A DNA stretch of 64,000 nt from Polaromonas sp. 39-63-25 (GTDB taxonomy: Bacteria; Pseudomonadota; Gammaproteobacteria; Burkholderiales; Burkholderiaceae_C), in the NCBI RefSeq assembly GCF_002278925.1, contig NZ_NCJH01000006.1, positions 558,001 through 622,000 on the forward strand. Direction: 5' to 3'. The notes below the pieces were generated by a model that was not told where the DNA came from, made no database searches, and saw only the letters and a program-made list of their open reading frames with translations. Positions 54,340 through 63,166 of the stretch are shown piece by piece. Numbering within the stretch: the stretch's first letter is position 1; each line of letters opens with the position of its first letter. Both the position numbers and the translations under genes were made by a program.

Positions 54340-55449
54340 TCAACCCGGCTGCAGCCCCTTGGCGCTGACCGCCTGGTCCCCCTGCCGGGAATCCGCCAAT
54401 TCGGCGCGCATCAACGGCAGGTGCTGCGGATACTCGCGCTGCATGAAATCGACCAGCCCCTCGCGCACATGGCAGCGCAGGTCCCAGTTCCGGCCGGAGC
54501 TGGCCGAGGTCACGAGCAGGCGCAGCTGCAGGGCACCCTCGCCCGCTTCCGTGACCTGCAGCTTGCACAGGCGCCGGTCCCAATCGGGTGACGCTTCGCA
54601 CAGACGCTGCGCTTCGGCGCGCAGGGGCTCCATCGGCATGCGGTAGTCCACCCACAGGAACACCGTGCCGATGATGCTGGCGCTTTTGCGGGTCCAGTTC
54701 TGGAAGGGGTGCTCAATAAACCATTGCAGCGGAATGATGAGCCGGCGCTCGTCCCAGATCTTGAGCACCACATAGGTCCCGGTGATTTCCTCCACCCGGC
54801 CCCACTCGCCTTCCACGATCAGGACGTCGTCAAGCCGGATGGGTTGCGCCAGCGCAATCTGCAGCCCGGCAATCAGGTTGCTGAAAATCGGCCGGGCGGC
54901 AATCCCCACCACCAGGCCCACCACGCCGGCCGACGCCAGCAGACTGGTACCAAACTGCCGCGCCCCCGGGAAGGTCATCAGCATCAGGGCCAGCCCGGTC
55001 AGCACGACGGTGAACATCGCGGTTCGCGCCAGAAGGCGGGTCTGGGTGTGAATGCGGCGCGCGTGCAGGTTGTCTTCGACATCAACCGGGTGCAGGTCGG
55101 TGACGCCGTGCGCCACACCGCGAACGGCGCGCAGCCCCAGCCAGGTCAATGCCGTGAACAGCAACAGAGCATTGGCGTGGCGCACGCCGCCTATCAGCGC
55201 CAGGTCGTCGGGTGCGCCCTGCCAAACGGCCTGCAGGGCAATCAGCGGCAGCAGCAGTTGGGCCGGCGCCCTGCAATGCCGGACCACCGTCGCAGCGACC
55301 GGCATGGAACGTGTCAGCCGCAGCAGCACGGCCAGGCCCACACGATGCACCAGCAGGGCCAGCGCCACAGCAATACCCGCCACCAACAGAAGCCGCAGCG
55401 ACGAATCTTCTGCCCAGGCCAGCATTTCCATCAGTTCCGGGTATTTCAT
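54340..55449 (-). CDS. MscS-family mechanosensitive channel
   Basis: 369 residues. Four or five N-terminal helices (LLLVAGIAVALALLVHRVGL onward), the pore-lining helix with Gly/Ala-rich FGTSLLASAGVVGLVVGIAA, and the cytosolic beta domain (GLQIALAQPIRLDDVLIVEGEWGRVEEITGTYVVLKIWDERRLIIP). It relieves osmotic downshock. It is followed by PurT upstream on the same strand with an 11-bp gap, so the two may share a transcript. Confidence 0.9.
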   Translation of the reverse strand: MKYPELMEMLAWAEDSSLRLLLVAGIAVALALLVHRVGLAVLLRLTRSMPVAATVVRHCRAPAQLLLPLIALQAVWQGAPDDLALIGGVRHANALLLFTALTWLGLRAVRGVAHGVTDLHPVDVEDNLHARRIHTQTRLLARTAMFTVVLTGLALMLMTFPGARQFGTSLLASAGVVGLVVGIAARPIFSNLIAGLQIALAQPIRLDDVLIVEGEWGRVEEITGTYVVLKIWDERRLIIPLQWFIEHPFQNWTRKSASIIGTVFLWVDYRMPMEPLRAEAQRLCEASPDWDRRLCKLQVTEAGEGALQLRLLVTSASSGRNWDLRCHVREGLVDFMQREYPQHLPLMRAELADSRQGDQAVSAKGLQPG

Positions 55450-55460
55450 GAAAGACGCCT

Positions 55461-56687
55461 TCAGGCCACGCGCGGTTTGACCCGCGAGGCAGCCAGCTTG
55501 GCCTGGGCCCGCGCAGTCTCCACATCGTCATCGAAGGCCAGCGCGACGCCCATGCGGCGCTTGACAAAACTCTCCGGCTTGCCGAACAGCCGGATGTCGG
55601 TGTTGGGTACGCGCAGTGCCTCGGCCACGCCGTCAAACACGATGCCCTGCGCATCCACACCGCCGTAGATCACGGCACTGGCGCCCGGGGTTTTGAGCGC
55701 CGTATTGACCGGCAGGCCAAGAATGGCTCGCGCATGCAGCTCGAACTCGTTTTGCCACTGTGTACACATCGTCACCATGCCGGTGTCGTGCGGCCGGGGG
55801 CTGACCTCGCTGAACCAGACCTCGTCGCCCTTGACGAACAGTTCGACGCCAAACAGGCCCAGACCGCCCGGCTTGCCGTCATGGCCCAACCCCAGGTTGT
55901 CGGTCACCGCCTTGCAGATGTCGCGGCTTTTCTGCAGCGCTCTGGAGGCCATGGGCTGCGGCTGCCAGCTTTCCACATAGTCCCCGCTGACCTGCACATG
56001 GCCGATCGGCTCGCAGAAATGGGTTTCGATCTGCCCATTCGCGCCCATGGCACGCACCGTAAGCTGGGTGATCTCGTAGTCAAAGTCGATGAAGCCCTCG
56101 ACGATGACCCGGCCGTGGCTGACGCGGCCGCCGGCCATGGCATGGTCCCAGGCGGCCTTGACGTCGGCGGGACCGGAAATCTTGCTCTGGCCCTTGCCCG
56201 AGGAACTCATGACCGGCTTCACGACGCAGGGGTAGCCGATTTTGGCGTCGATCGCGGCCTGAAGTTCCGCCAGCGAATCGCAAAATACATAGGGGCTGGT
56301 CGGCAGGCCCAGGGTTTCGGCGGCCAGGCGGCGAATGCCTTCGCGGTCCATGGTCAGCCGGGCAGCCCGCGCGGTCGGCACCACACGGACCACGCCCGCC
56401 GCTTCGAGTTCTTCCAGCATCGGAGTGGCGATTGCCTCGATCTCGGGCACCACCAAGTGCGGCCTTTCCTTTTCAATCAGCGCCTTGAGCTGGGCCGGGT
56501 CGCTCATGGTGATGGTGCGTGCATGGTGCGCGACCTGCTGGCCCGGAGCGTTGTCGTAGCGATCAGTGGCGATGGTTTCCACGCCCAGACGCTGCAGCGC
56601 AATCAGCACTTCCTTGCCAAGCTCGCCGGAGCCGAGCAGCATGACTTTGGTTGCGTGGGGGGACAGGGGGGTGCCGAAGGTGGTCAT
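55461..56687 (-). CDS. purT: Formate-dependent GAR transformylase PurT
   Basis: 408 residues from ATG 56687. It makes formyl-GAR from GAR, formate and ATP in purine synthesis. ATP-grasp features: [74 protein letters not shown] and [16 protein letters not shown]. Length is usual (E. coli 392). Confidence 0.94.
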   Translation of the reverse strand: MTTFGTPLSPHATKVMLLGSGELGKEVLIALQRLGVETIATDRYDNAPGQQVAHHARTITMSDPAQLKALIEKERPHLVVPEIEAIATPMLEELEAAGVVRVVPTARAARLTMDREGIRRLAAETLGLPTSPYVFCDSLAELQAAIDAKIGYPCVVKPVMSSSGKGQSKISGPADVKAAWDHAMAGGRVSHGRVIVEGFIDFDYEITQLTVRAMGANGQIETHFCEPIGHVQVSGDYVESWQPQPMASRALQKSRDICKAVTDNLGLGHDGKPGGLGLFGVELFVKGDEVWFSEVSPRPHDTGMVTMCTQWQNEFELHARAILGLPVNTALKTPGASAVIYGGVDAQGIVFDGVAEALRVPNTDIRLFGKPESFVKRRMGVALAFDDDVETARAQAKLAASRVKPRVA

Positions 56688-56853
56688 GGGATGTGCAGGA
56701 GGTGGAGGGGTCGGAGGACAGGTCGCCATGCAAACGAGCCGTAAGCGAGGCGCCGTGACCAACACTTTACTTCACCGGGGAAAACACCTGGGCCCGGGGC
56801 CCGGTCCCCTTCAGCGGATGGCCCTACGGAACACGGTCGCGCGGATTCTGGAT

Positions 56854-56872
56854 GACAATGGTTCTCATTGGC
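56854..56872 (+). promoter_or_regulatory. Fur-box-like sequence before the siderophore-interacting protein
   Basis: GACAATGGTTCTCATTGGC matches 13 of 19 positions of the Fur consensus, with intact AATG and CATT arms. It lies 25 bp upstream of the proposed start of a siderophore-interacting protein, so iron control is likely. Confidence 0.55.
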
Positions 56873-56897
56873 GCCCGCCTGCTTCAGAAAGCCCTTC

Positions 56898-57725
56898 TTG
56901 ACCCAGCCCCTTCCCCCTCCCGCACGCCCGCAACCAGCGTCCAGCCCGGCGCCCGTCCGCCAGCGCCGTCCGCCGCGCCGCGTGGAAGTCAGCCGCATCG
57001 AGGTCCTGAGCCCGGCCATGCGCCGCATCACGCTCCAGGGTGCCGAACTCGAGGGCTTCGCGCCGGCCGGGCCCGCCAGCTATATCAAGCTGATCTTCCC
57101 TGAGCCGGGGCAAACCGAGCCGACCCGCTCTTTGCCGGACGGCCCGCGCGCCGTGTCCATGCGCACCTACACCCCGCTGGCGGTGCGGCCCGAGGCGCAG
57201 GAAGTCGATGTCGATTTTGTGCTGCACGGTGAAGGCCCGGCGTCGACCTGGGCGGCCCAGGCCACCGTCGGCCAGGTGCTGTTCCTGATGGGCCCCGGTC
57301 CCGGCTATGCCTTGGACAGCGCCGCCACGCAGCACCTGCTGATCGCCGATGCCAGCGCGCTGCCAGCGGTCGAAACCATTCTGGCCGCCCTGCCCGCCGG
57401 CGCCCATGCGCAGGTGCTGCTGGAAGTCATCAGCGATACCGAGCAGCGGCCGCTGCACAGCGCGGCGCAGCTTGACGTGGTCTGGCTGGCGCGCGGCACG
57501 GACCACCGGGCGGCGGGACAGGCCCTGGAAAAGGCGCTGCATGCTGCTGCGCCGATAGGCCCCGACACCCGTATTTACCTGGCCTGTGAGGCCGCGGCGA
57601 TGCGTCGCATCCGCCAGTTGCTGATCACGGCGCTGGGCGTGAGCCGCAGCCAGATCGTGGGCCGGGGTTACTGGAAGCTGGACGTGGTCAACCACCCGGA
57701 TCACGACTATGGTGAGGACGCCTGA
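56898..57725 (+). CDS. Siderophore-interacting protein (FAD ferric-siderophore reductase)
   Basis: 275 residues if TTG 56898 is used; the first open codon (56868) lies inside the Fur-like box, so a downstream start is preferred, though it has only a weak ribosome site. SIP features: VSRIEVLSPAMRRITLQGAELEGF, SYIKLIFP, RAVSMRTYTPLAVRPEAQEVDVDFVLHG (FAD site), PASTWAAQA, and C-terminal GRGYWKLDVVNHPDHDYGED. It releases iron from imported ferric siderophores in the cytosol. Confidence 0.88.
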   Translation: MTQPLPPPARPQPASSPAPVRQRRPPRRVEVSRIEVLSPAMRRITLQGAELEGFAPAGPASYIKLIFPEPGQTEPTRSLPDGPRAVSMRTYTPLAVRPEAQEVDVDFVLHGEGPASTWAAQATVGQVLFLMGPGPGYALDSAATQHLLIADASALPAVETILAALPAGAHAQVLLEVISDTEQRPLHSAAQLDVVWLARGTDHRAAGQALEKALHAAAPIGPDTRIYLACEAAAMRRIRQLLITALGVSRSQIVGRGYWKLDVVNHPDHDYGEDA

Positions 57726-57795
57726 AACCCGTGTCCGTTCAGCCGCTGTCCCGTACCGCGGCAGCAGCCCAGCGCAGGTCGGCAACAATAGCCGC

Positions 57796-58749
57796 ATGAA
57801 CCATCCCCTTCTCCAGATCCGGGGCCTGACCAAACACTACGGCAGCGCTGTGGTCGTGGACGACCTGTCCTTCGAGATTGCGCCCGGCGAATGCCTGGGC
57901 GTGATCGGCCCTAACGGCGCCGGAAAAACCACCACCATCCGCATGTGCCTGGGCCTGACCGCACCGGACACCGGCGACATCACTTATTTTGCGGACGGCC
58001 AGAACCGCGGTTTGCGCATGCCCGACGATGCGCTGGCGATCAAGGCCAGGCTGGGCGTGGTCAGCCAGTTCGACACGCTGGACCCGGACTTCAGCTGCGC
58101 GGAAAACCTGCAGGTCTATGGCCGCTATTTCGGCATGAAGGCGGCGCAGGTGCGCGCCCGCGTGCCGGCGCTGCTGGAATTTGCCTCGCTCTCGCACAAG
58201 GCCGGCAGCAAGCCCGGTGAACTGTCGGGCGGCATGAAGCGGCGCCTGAGTCTGGCGCGCGCCCTCGTCAACGACCCGAGCCTGCTGCTGCTCGACGAAC
58301 CCACGACCGGGCTGGACCCGCAGGCGCGGCACCTGATGTGGGAGCGGCTGCAACTGCTGCTGCAACAGGGCAAGTCGATCCTGCTGACCACCCACTTCAT
58401 GGACGAGGCCGAACGCCTGTGCTCGCGCCTGCTGGTGCTGGACCACGGCAAGAAGATCGCCGAAGGCAAACCGCGCGAGCTGATTGCGCTGCACCTGGAG
58501 CCCGACGTGGTGGAAGTGTATGGCGTCGGCGCACTGGAACTGGCCCGATCGGGTGAACATGCCGCGCTGCGGGCACTGGCTGCGCGAGTGGAGGTCAGCG
58601 GCGAAACCGTGTTTTTCTACACCCAGGACGCCCGTCCGCTGCTGGACCGCCTGGCGGCCCACGGCAGTTTGCGCACCCTGCACCGGCCCGCCAACCTGGA
58701 AGACCTGTTCCTCAAACTGACCGGCCGCCAGATCAGGGAGGACGCGTGA
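57796..58749 (+). CDS. NodI-like ABC-2 exporter ATPase
   Basis: 317 residues from ATG 57796. Walker A GPNGAGKTTT, signature LSGGMKRRLSLARAL, Walker B LLLLDEPTTGLDP, then a C-terminal domain of about 80 residues. The NodI/NodJ pair exports lipo-oligosaccharides in rhizobia; non-symbiotic betaproteobacteria keep homologues of unknown cargo. It overlaps nodJ (TGATG). Confidence 0.88.
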   Translation: MNHPLLQIRGLTKHYGSAVVVDDLSFEIAPGECLGVIGPNGAGKTTTIRMCLGLTAPDTGDITYFADGQNRGLRMPDDALAIKARLGVVSQFDTLDPDFSCAENLQVYGRYFGMKAAQVRARVPALLEFASLSHKAGSKPGELSGGMKRRLSLARALVNDPSLLLLDEPTTGLDPQARHLMWERLQLLLQQGKSILLTTHFMDEAERLCSRLLVLDHGKKIAEGKPRELIALHLEPDVVEVYGVGALELARSGEHAALRALAARVEVSGETVFFYTQDARPLLDRLAAHGSLRTLHRPANLEDLFLKLTGRQIREDA

Positions 58750-59573
58750 TGAGCAGCGACAGTTCAAACAACCCGTCCATATGGCGCGCGCCGGACCTGT
58801 CAGCACGCTGGTGGCCTGTCTTCATGCGCAACCTGCTGGTCTGGCGCAAGCTGGCCATTCCCAGCCTGGTCGGCAACATTGCCGAGCCGCTGATGTGGCT
58901 GGTGGCTTTTGGCTACGGCATGGGCGCGCTGGTCGGCGAAGTCAGCGTGGGCGGCGACAGCGCAGCCAAAGTCCCCTACATCCTGTTCCTGGCCAGCGGC
59001 TCGATCTGCATGAGCGCCATGAACGCCGCCAGCTTCGAGGCGCTGTATTCGGCGTTTTCGCGCATGCATGTACAGAAAACCTGGGACGGGATCATGAATG
59101 CCCCGATCAGCCTGGACAGCGTGCTGCTGGCCGAAATGCTCTGGGCCGCCTTCAAGGCGCTGTTCACCGTGACGGCCATCCTCGGCGTGATGCTGGCCCT
59201 GGGCATCAGCCACAGCCCCAGGCTGCTGCTGGCCTGGCCGATTCTGCTGCTGGTCGGCATGATGTTTTCCTGCATAGCGCTGATCTTCAACGCACTGGCC
59301 AAGGGCTACGACTTCTTCACCTACTACTTCACGCTGGTGTTGACGCCCATGATGTTCCTGAGCGGCATCTTCTTTCCGCGCGAGCAGTTGCCGCCGCTGG
59401 TGCGCCTCATCTCCGACTGGTTGCCGCTGACCAACGCGGTGGAGATCATCCGCCCCATGTTCATGGACCAGTGGCCGGCTTCGCCGTGGCGGCATGGGCT
59501 GGTGCTGGTGGGCTACACCGTGGCGGGCTTCTGGGTGGCGCTGGCGCTGACGCGCCGGCGGTTCAGGGCCTGA
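58749..59573 (+). CDS. NodJ-like ABC-2 exporter permease
   Basis: 274 residues from ATG 58749. ABC-2 membrane protein with six helices (VGNIAEPLMWLVAFGYGMGALVG at about 37-60, then MMFLSGIFFPREQLPPLVRLIS near 200). The order ATPase then permease and the FFPREQLP motif fit NodJ. Cargo unknown. Confidence 0.88.
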   Translation: MSSDSSNNPSIWRAPDLSARWWPVFMRNLLVWRKLAIPSLVGNIAEPLMWLVAFGYGMGALVGEVSVGGDSAAKVPYILFLASGSICMSAMNAASFEALYSAFSRMHVQKTWDGIMNAPISLDSVLLAEMLWAAFKALFTVTAILGVMLALGISHSPRLLLAWPILLLVGMMFSCIALIFNALAKGYDFFTYYFTLVLTPMMFLSGIFFPREQLPPLVRLISDWLPLTNAVEIIRPMFMDQWPASPWRHGLVLVGYTVAGFWVALALTRRRFRA

Positions 59574-59585
59574 TCTGGAGATAAC

Positions 59586-60122
59586 TTACCTGCAGGGTCC
59601 GGCGCCCTGGGAACAGGCCGTTGAAGTCGAGCCCGTCATTGAAGCAGTGGCTGCAGGCTGTTGTTGGGCGGCCATTTCAGGGGTTTTACCCCCAACAGGT
59701 GCACCGTCTTTTTCATCCCTGCGGTCAAACACAAGCGTCTGACCAAAGACCAGCTGAACCCAGGTCGGGTAGGTATAGGCTGTGCCCTTGTTGTGATCGA
59801 TGATTGCCCCGATACCCCCACCGAAAATAATATTCCCGGCCATGCCGGCATTTGCGCGCGATATCGCCCGACCCGTGGCGTCCGGCTGGCCTTGCTGGAC
59901 ACAGGTGATATCCATGTCCTTGGAGGAGCGCCGGACCGACGTCGTGGTACCAGACTTCACGCTGGTGGAACCGTAATCGTTGCTGATTGAGCAGTCAGCA
60001 CCCGCGATGGCTGTTCCAGAAGCTGTCTTCGTTTCAATTTTGAGAGGATGCGTCGAGTCGTTGACAATCGACGCACATCCAACCAGCGCCCACGCACAAA
60101 GCAGAACAAGCAGTTTTTTCAA
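59586..60122 (-). CDS. Hypothetical lipoprotein
   Basis: 178 residues from TTG 60122, chosen because GGGGATT lies at proper distance and the product starts with a lipoprotein signal (KKLLVLLCAWALVGC); ATG 60152 has its ribosome site too close. The mature part begins ASIVNDSTHPLKIETKT, followed by a Gly-rich hydrophobic stretch (GNIIFGGGIGAIIDHNKG) that may touch the membrane. It resembles small beta-type lipoproteins annotated as hypothetical. It converges with nodJ. Nothing else was seen in the 174-bp gap after it. Confidence 0.72.
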   Translation of the reverse strand: MKKLLVLLCAWALVGCASIVNDSTHPLKIETKTASGTAIAGADCSISNDYGSTSVKSGTTTSVRRSSKDMDITCVQQGQPDATGRAISRANAGMAGNIIFGGGIGAIIDHNKGTAYTYPTWVQLVFGQTLVFDRRDEKDGAPVGGKTPEMAAQQQPAATASMTGSTSTACSQGAGPCR

Positions 60123-60326
60123 GATAATCCCCTGATTTATGAACGCCCTCATTCCTCCCGGGTTTGAAGTGCGGACGAAGTTTAACCGCCCGTCCCGCCC
60201 TGCGCATTGTGAATTGTTGCCGGTTTGAGAGATGCTGAATCGTGGTATTGGTGTCCTTGACGCGCAGGCGCTTCCGGAGCTGAAAATAGCTGCACGCCCC
60301 GCCTGACGCTTTTATACTTTGGCGGC

Positions 60327-60839
60327 ATGAACGCCTCCACGCCCGCCTCGCTGCTGTCGCCCGAGCTGATCGCCATGATGGACAAGGGCGTGTCTGTCAA
60401 CGTGAGCTCCTGCAGCCTCGAGCTGCGACCGAGCATCATGCGGGCGGTGGGCAGCGCCATCACAGCCGGCTGCCAGACGGTCACAGTCTACGTGTCGCGA
60501 CCCCAGTCCCGCCAGCTGATTCAGGACATTGCAACCACCGGCCTCATCGCCGTCGTGTTTTCAGAGCCGGCAACCCACCGCACGGTCCAGCTCAAGGCCA
60601 GCGGCGCCCGCATCCGCTGTGCAGAGCCCTCCGACGAAGCCGCGCTGGCGCGCTACCTGGCGTCGATGGAGCAGGAAGTCGGACGGGTGGGGTACGGCCC
60701 TGCATTCACCCAGGCCATGCTGGCCCATCGGCTGGAGGACGTGGTGGCCATCAGTTTCGAACCCCAGCAGGCTTTTGACCAGACGCCTGGCCCCAGGGCA
60801 GGAACGGCCCTGAACCCCAGGCCGGCAAGCGCAGCATGA
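60327..60839 (+). CDS. Split-barrel (PNPOx-like) hypothetical protein
   Basis: 170 residues. The segment IATTGLIAVVFSEPATHRTVQLKASGARIR (about 71-100) looks like an FMN split-barrel strand pair, and LIAMMDKGVSVNVSSCSLEL precedes it. Its stop overlaps the start of the PNPOx-GAF gene (ATGA), so they are coupled and may act together. Function unknown. Confidence 0.68.
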   Translation: MNASTPASLLSPELIAMMDKGVSVNVSSCSLELRPSIMRAVGSAITAGCQTVTVYVSRPQSRQLIQDIATTGLIAVVFSEPATHRTVQLKASGARIRCAEPSDEAALARYLASMEQEVGRVGYGPAFTQAMLAHRLEDVVAISFEPQQAFDQTPGPRAGTALNPRPASAA

Positions 60840-62188
60840 TCACGCCTACCCTTGCCGATATCCGTCCCTGCCTGGAAGGCGCGATCCCGGCCGTCATGGC
60901 AACCTGCGCTCTCGATGGAACCCCCAACGTCGCGTACATCTCACAGGTGTTCTACGCGGGCGAGCGACAGGTCGCCCTGTCTTTCCAGTTTTTCAACAAG
61001 ACCCGGCAGAACATCCTGGCCAACCCGCATGCCACCGTGCTGGTATTGCATCCCGTGACGGCGGCATTCTTTCGCCTGCATATCCGCTACCTGCGCACGG
61101 AGACGCAGGGCCCGGTGTTTGAAGGCATGAAAGCACAACTGGCCGGCATCGCCTCACACAGTGGCATGGCGACTGTCTTCAAGCTGCGGGGTTCGGACAT
61201 CTATGAGGTGCATGAGATCGAGCCTATTGCTGGCGAGCCACTGGCGGCCTTGCCACCGCGCGCCAATGTACTCACGGCGCTGCGCCGCGGCAGCGAGCGC
61301 CTGGCGCGCTGCACCGGGCTGGATGAGTTGCTCAATACAACCCTCGCCACCCTGGTCGACTTTCTGGACATCCGCCACGCCATGGTCCTGATGCTGGACG
61401 CCGGCACCCAGCGGCTCTACACCGTCGCCAGCTGCGGTTATGCCGTGTCGGGCGTGGGCTCTGAAATCGAGATGGGCAATGGCGTGATTGGCGTGGCAGC
61501 GCGGGAACGCACGCCTGTACGTATCACGCACATGACCAGTGCCCACCTCTACAGCCACGCCATTCGCAGCAGCCTGCGCGATCATGCGCCCGGGCTGCTG
61601 CTGGACACCGACATTCCTTATCCCGGACTGGCCGAGCCGCACAGCCAGCTGGCCGTACCCATTGAATCGGCCGGCAGGCTGCTGGGCGTGCTGTTCGCGG
61701 AGAGCCCGGAGGACCTGCGTTTCGGCTTTGAGGACGAGGATGCACTGGTCACCTTGGGCGGGCATCTGGGCGCCGCCATCGACCTGATGCAGGCCCGGCC
61801 CGACACACTGGATACGGCCTTCCCCCTGCCTGCAACACCCCCCGTTCCACCCGCAACCGGCACGGCCCTGAGGCTGCGACGGTTCAGCGCCAACGACAGC
61901 GTCTTTGTGAATGACAGTTACCTGATCAAGGGCGTGGCCGGCGCCATTTTCTGGAAACTGGCCAGCGACCATGCCCGGCATGGACGCACGGAATTTTCCA
62001 ATCGGGAGTTGCGGCTGGACCCGGCCATTCAGCTGCCCGATGTGACCGACAACCTGGAAGCCCGGCTGCTGCTGCTGCAGCGTCGGCTCATTGACCATGG
62101 CCCGCACATTCGTATCGAGAAAACCGGGCGCGGCCGCTTCCGGCTACAGGTGATGCGCCCGCTCATCCTGCTGGAAGTCCAGGGCTGA
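60836..62188 (+). CDS. PNPOx-like/GAF fusion protein
   Basis: 450 residues. N-terminal split barrel (about 10-135: AIPAVMATCALDGTPNVAYI, HATVLVLHPVTAAFFRLHIR), GAF domain (about 165-325: LATLVDFLDIRHAMVLMLDA, VAVPIE-like LAVPIESAGRLLGVLFAES), and a C-terminal region (about 345-450: FSANDSVFVNDSYLIKGVAG ... RRLIDHGPHIRIEKTGRGRF) that looks like a winged helix. It could be a flavin- or ligand-sensing regulator. Coupled to the gene before it. Confidence 0.75.
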   Translation: MITPTLADIRPCLEGAIPAVMATCALDGTPNVAYISQVFYAGERQVALSFQFFNKTRQNILANPHATVLVLHPVTAAFFRLHIRYLRTETQGPVFEGMKAQLAGIASHSGMATVFKLRGSDIYEVHEIEPIAGEPLAALPPRANVLTALRRGSERLARCTGLDELLNTTLATLVDFLDIRHAMVLMLDAGTQRLYTVASCGYAVSGVGSEIEMGNGVIGVAARERTPVRITHMTSAHLYSHAIRSSLRDHAPGLLLDTDIPYPGLAEPHSQLAVPIESAGRLLGVLFAESPEDLRFGFEDEDALVTLGGHLGAAIDLMQARPDTLDTAFPLPATPPVPPATGTALRLRRFSANDSVFVNDSYLIKGVAGAIFWKLASDHARHGRTEFSNRELRLDPAIQLPDVTDNLEARLLLLQRRLIDHGPHIRIEKTGRGRFRLQVMRPLILLEVQG

Positions 62189-62198
62189 GCCTGCCGGG

Positions 62199-62936
62199 TC
62201 AAGCCTCGACCAGGCCAGGCGCAGCCGCCAGCCCCAGGCCGCGTGTAAGCTTCGCCCACTCCGCGTCGCTCAGATGCGGGCGCACCGTGTCCATGGCCGC
62301 GGCAAACGCCGGAGCCGGCGCATGGGCCTGCATCTCGCCCATCATGGCCCGGCGCTCTGCCGGGTTCATGAAGGGCACCAGCCAGCGCAGGGTGTACATC
62401 ATCTCTTCCGGTGGAATCGAAGCGACCAGTGCGCCGTGAATGTCCGCCAGCTCTGCGTCGGTATAACGCGACCACAGCACCGCGTTGTGCGCCGTTTCCT
62501 CCACATGCATGTGCTGGAAATTGCCTGCGATAAAAAGCGCAAGTTGCCGATACAGCTCCAGCGCCAGGCCTGCGCGTCCCGCCAGCGGCGACTTCAGCAA
62601 GGCGCCAGCCAGCGCGCCCAGGCCGGCAATATGCTGCTCATGCTCTTCGTGTTCATGGGCGATCACGTCGCTGGCACCGGGCGCACGCGCTTCCATGGCC
62701 GCATGAATGAACTGGTTTTCGTGCGCCAGATGCGAGGCGCAAAGATCCAGCAACTCACACACGCGCTGCGTGGTTGTGGCCAGTTCCAGGTCGTCATCGG
62801 TGTCCATTCGCCCCACGGCCAATAGCGTATCGGCCATCAGCGCACGCAGCGCCTTGTGGATGCCGGCATACAGATCCAGGCGGGAGGTCGGTTGTGCAGC
62901 GGCGAGCTGCGTCATCTCATGTGGGTGGATATTCAT
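62199..62936 (-). CDS. Hemerythrin-like protein
   Basis: 245 residues from ATG 62936. A four-helix pattern with hemerythrin-type ligands: DLYAGIHKALRALM (His27), SHLAHENQFIH (about 68-78), HEHEEHEQHI (about 94-102) and NFQHMHVEETAHN. It ends with a helical extension of about 100 residues. Probable diiron protein for oxygen, NO or redox response. It converges with the GAF gene, 11 bp apart. No other gene is visible in 62937-63166. Confidence 0.78.
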   Translation of the reverse strand: MNIHPHEMTQLAAAQPTSRLDLYAGIHKALRALMADTLLAVGRMDTDDDLELATTTQRVCELLDLCASHLAHENQFIHAAMEARAPGASDVIAHEHEEHEQHIAGLGALAGALLKSPLAGRAGLALELYRQLALFIAGNFQHMHVEETAHNAVLWSRYTDAELADIHGALVASIPPEEMMYTLRWLVPFMNPAERRAMMGEMQAHAPAPAFAAAMDTVRPHLSDAEWAKLTRGLGLAAAPGLVEA

Positions 62937-63166
62937 GGTGTCTTTTTTTCCCAGGCAAGGCCTGCTTGCGGCTTGACCGGCATGACGCACCACGCGCCAG
63001 CCATCAGAAAGCCAGGCAGGAAGTCTAGAAAGGGACGCCTGAGGACATCGCTAATTAATGCCTACGAGAACCTTAAAAAAACACTATTTACCGCTCCCGA
63101 ATAGGGAAAACAGGGCTTCCCGGCGTCGGGCCGTCACCAGAGCATCCCCACTTCCGGCGACCAGGC

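Noticed and set aside
53519..54646. 375-codon plus open frame after macB
   Set aside because: No ribosome site, no recognisable motif, and it runs through the FNR-like site, the T7 hairpin and the exported protein gene in another frame.
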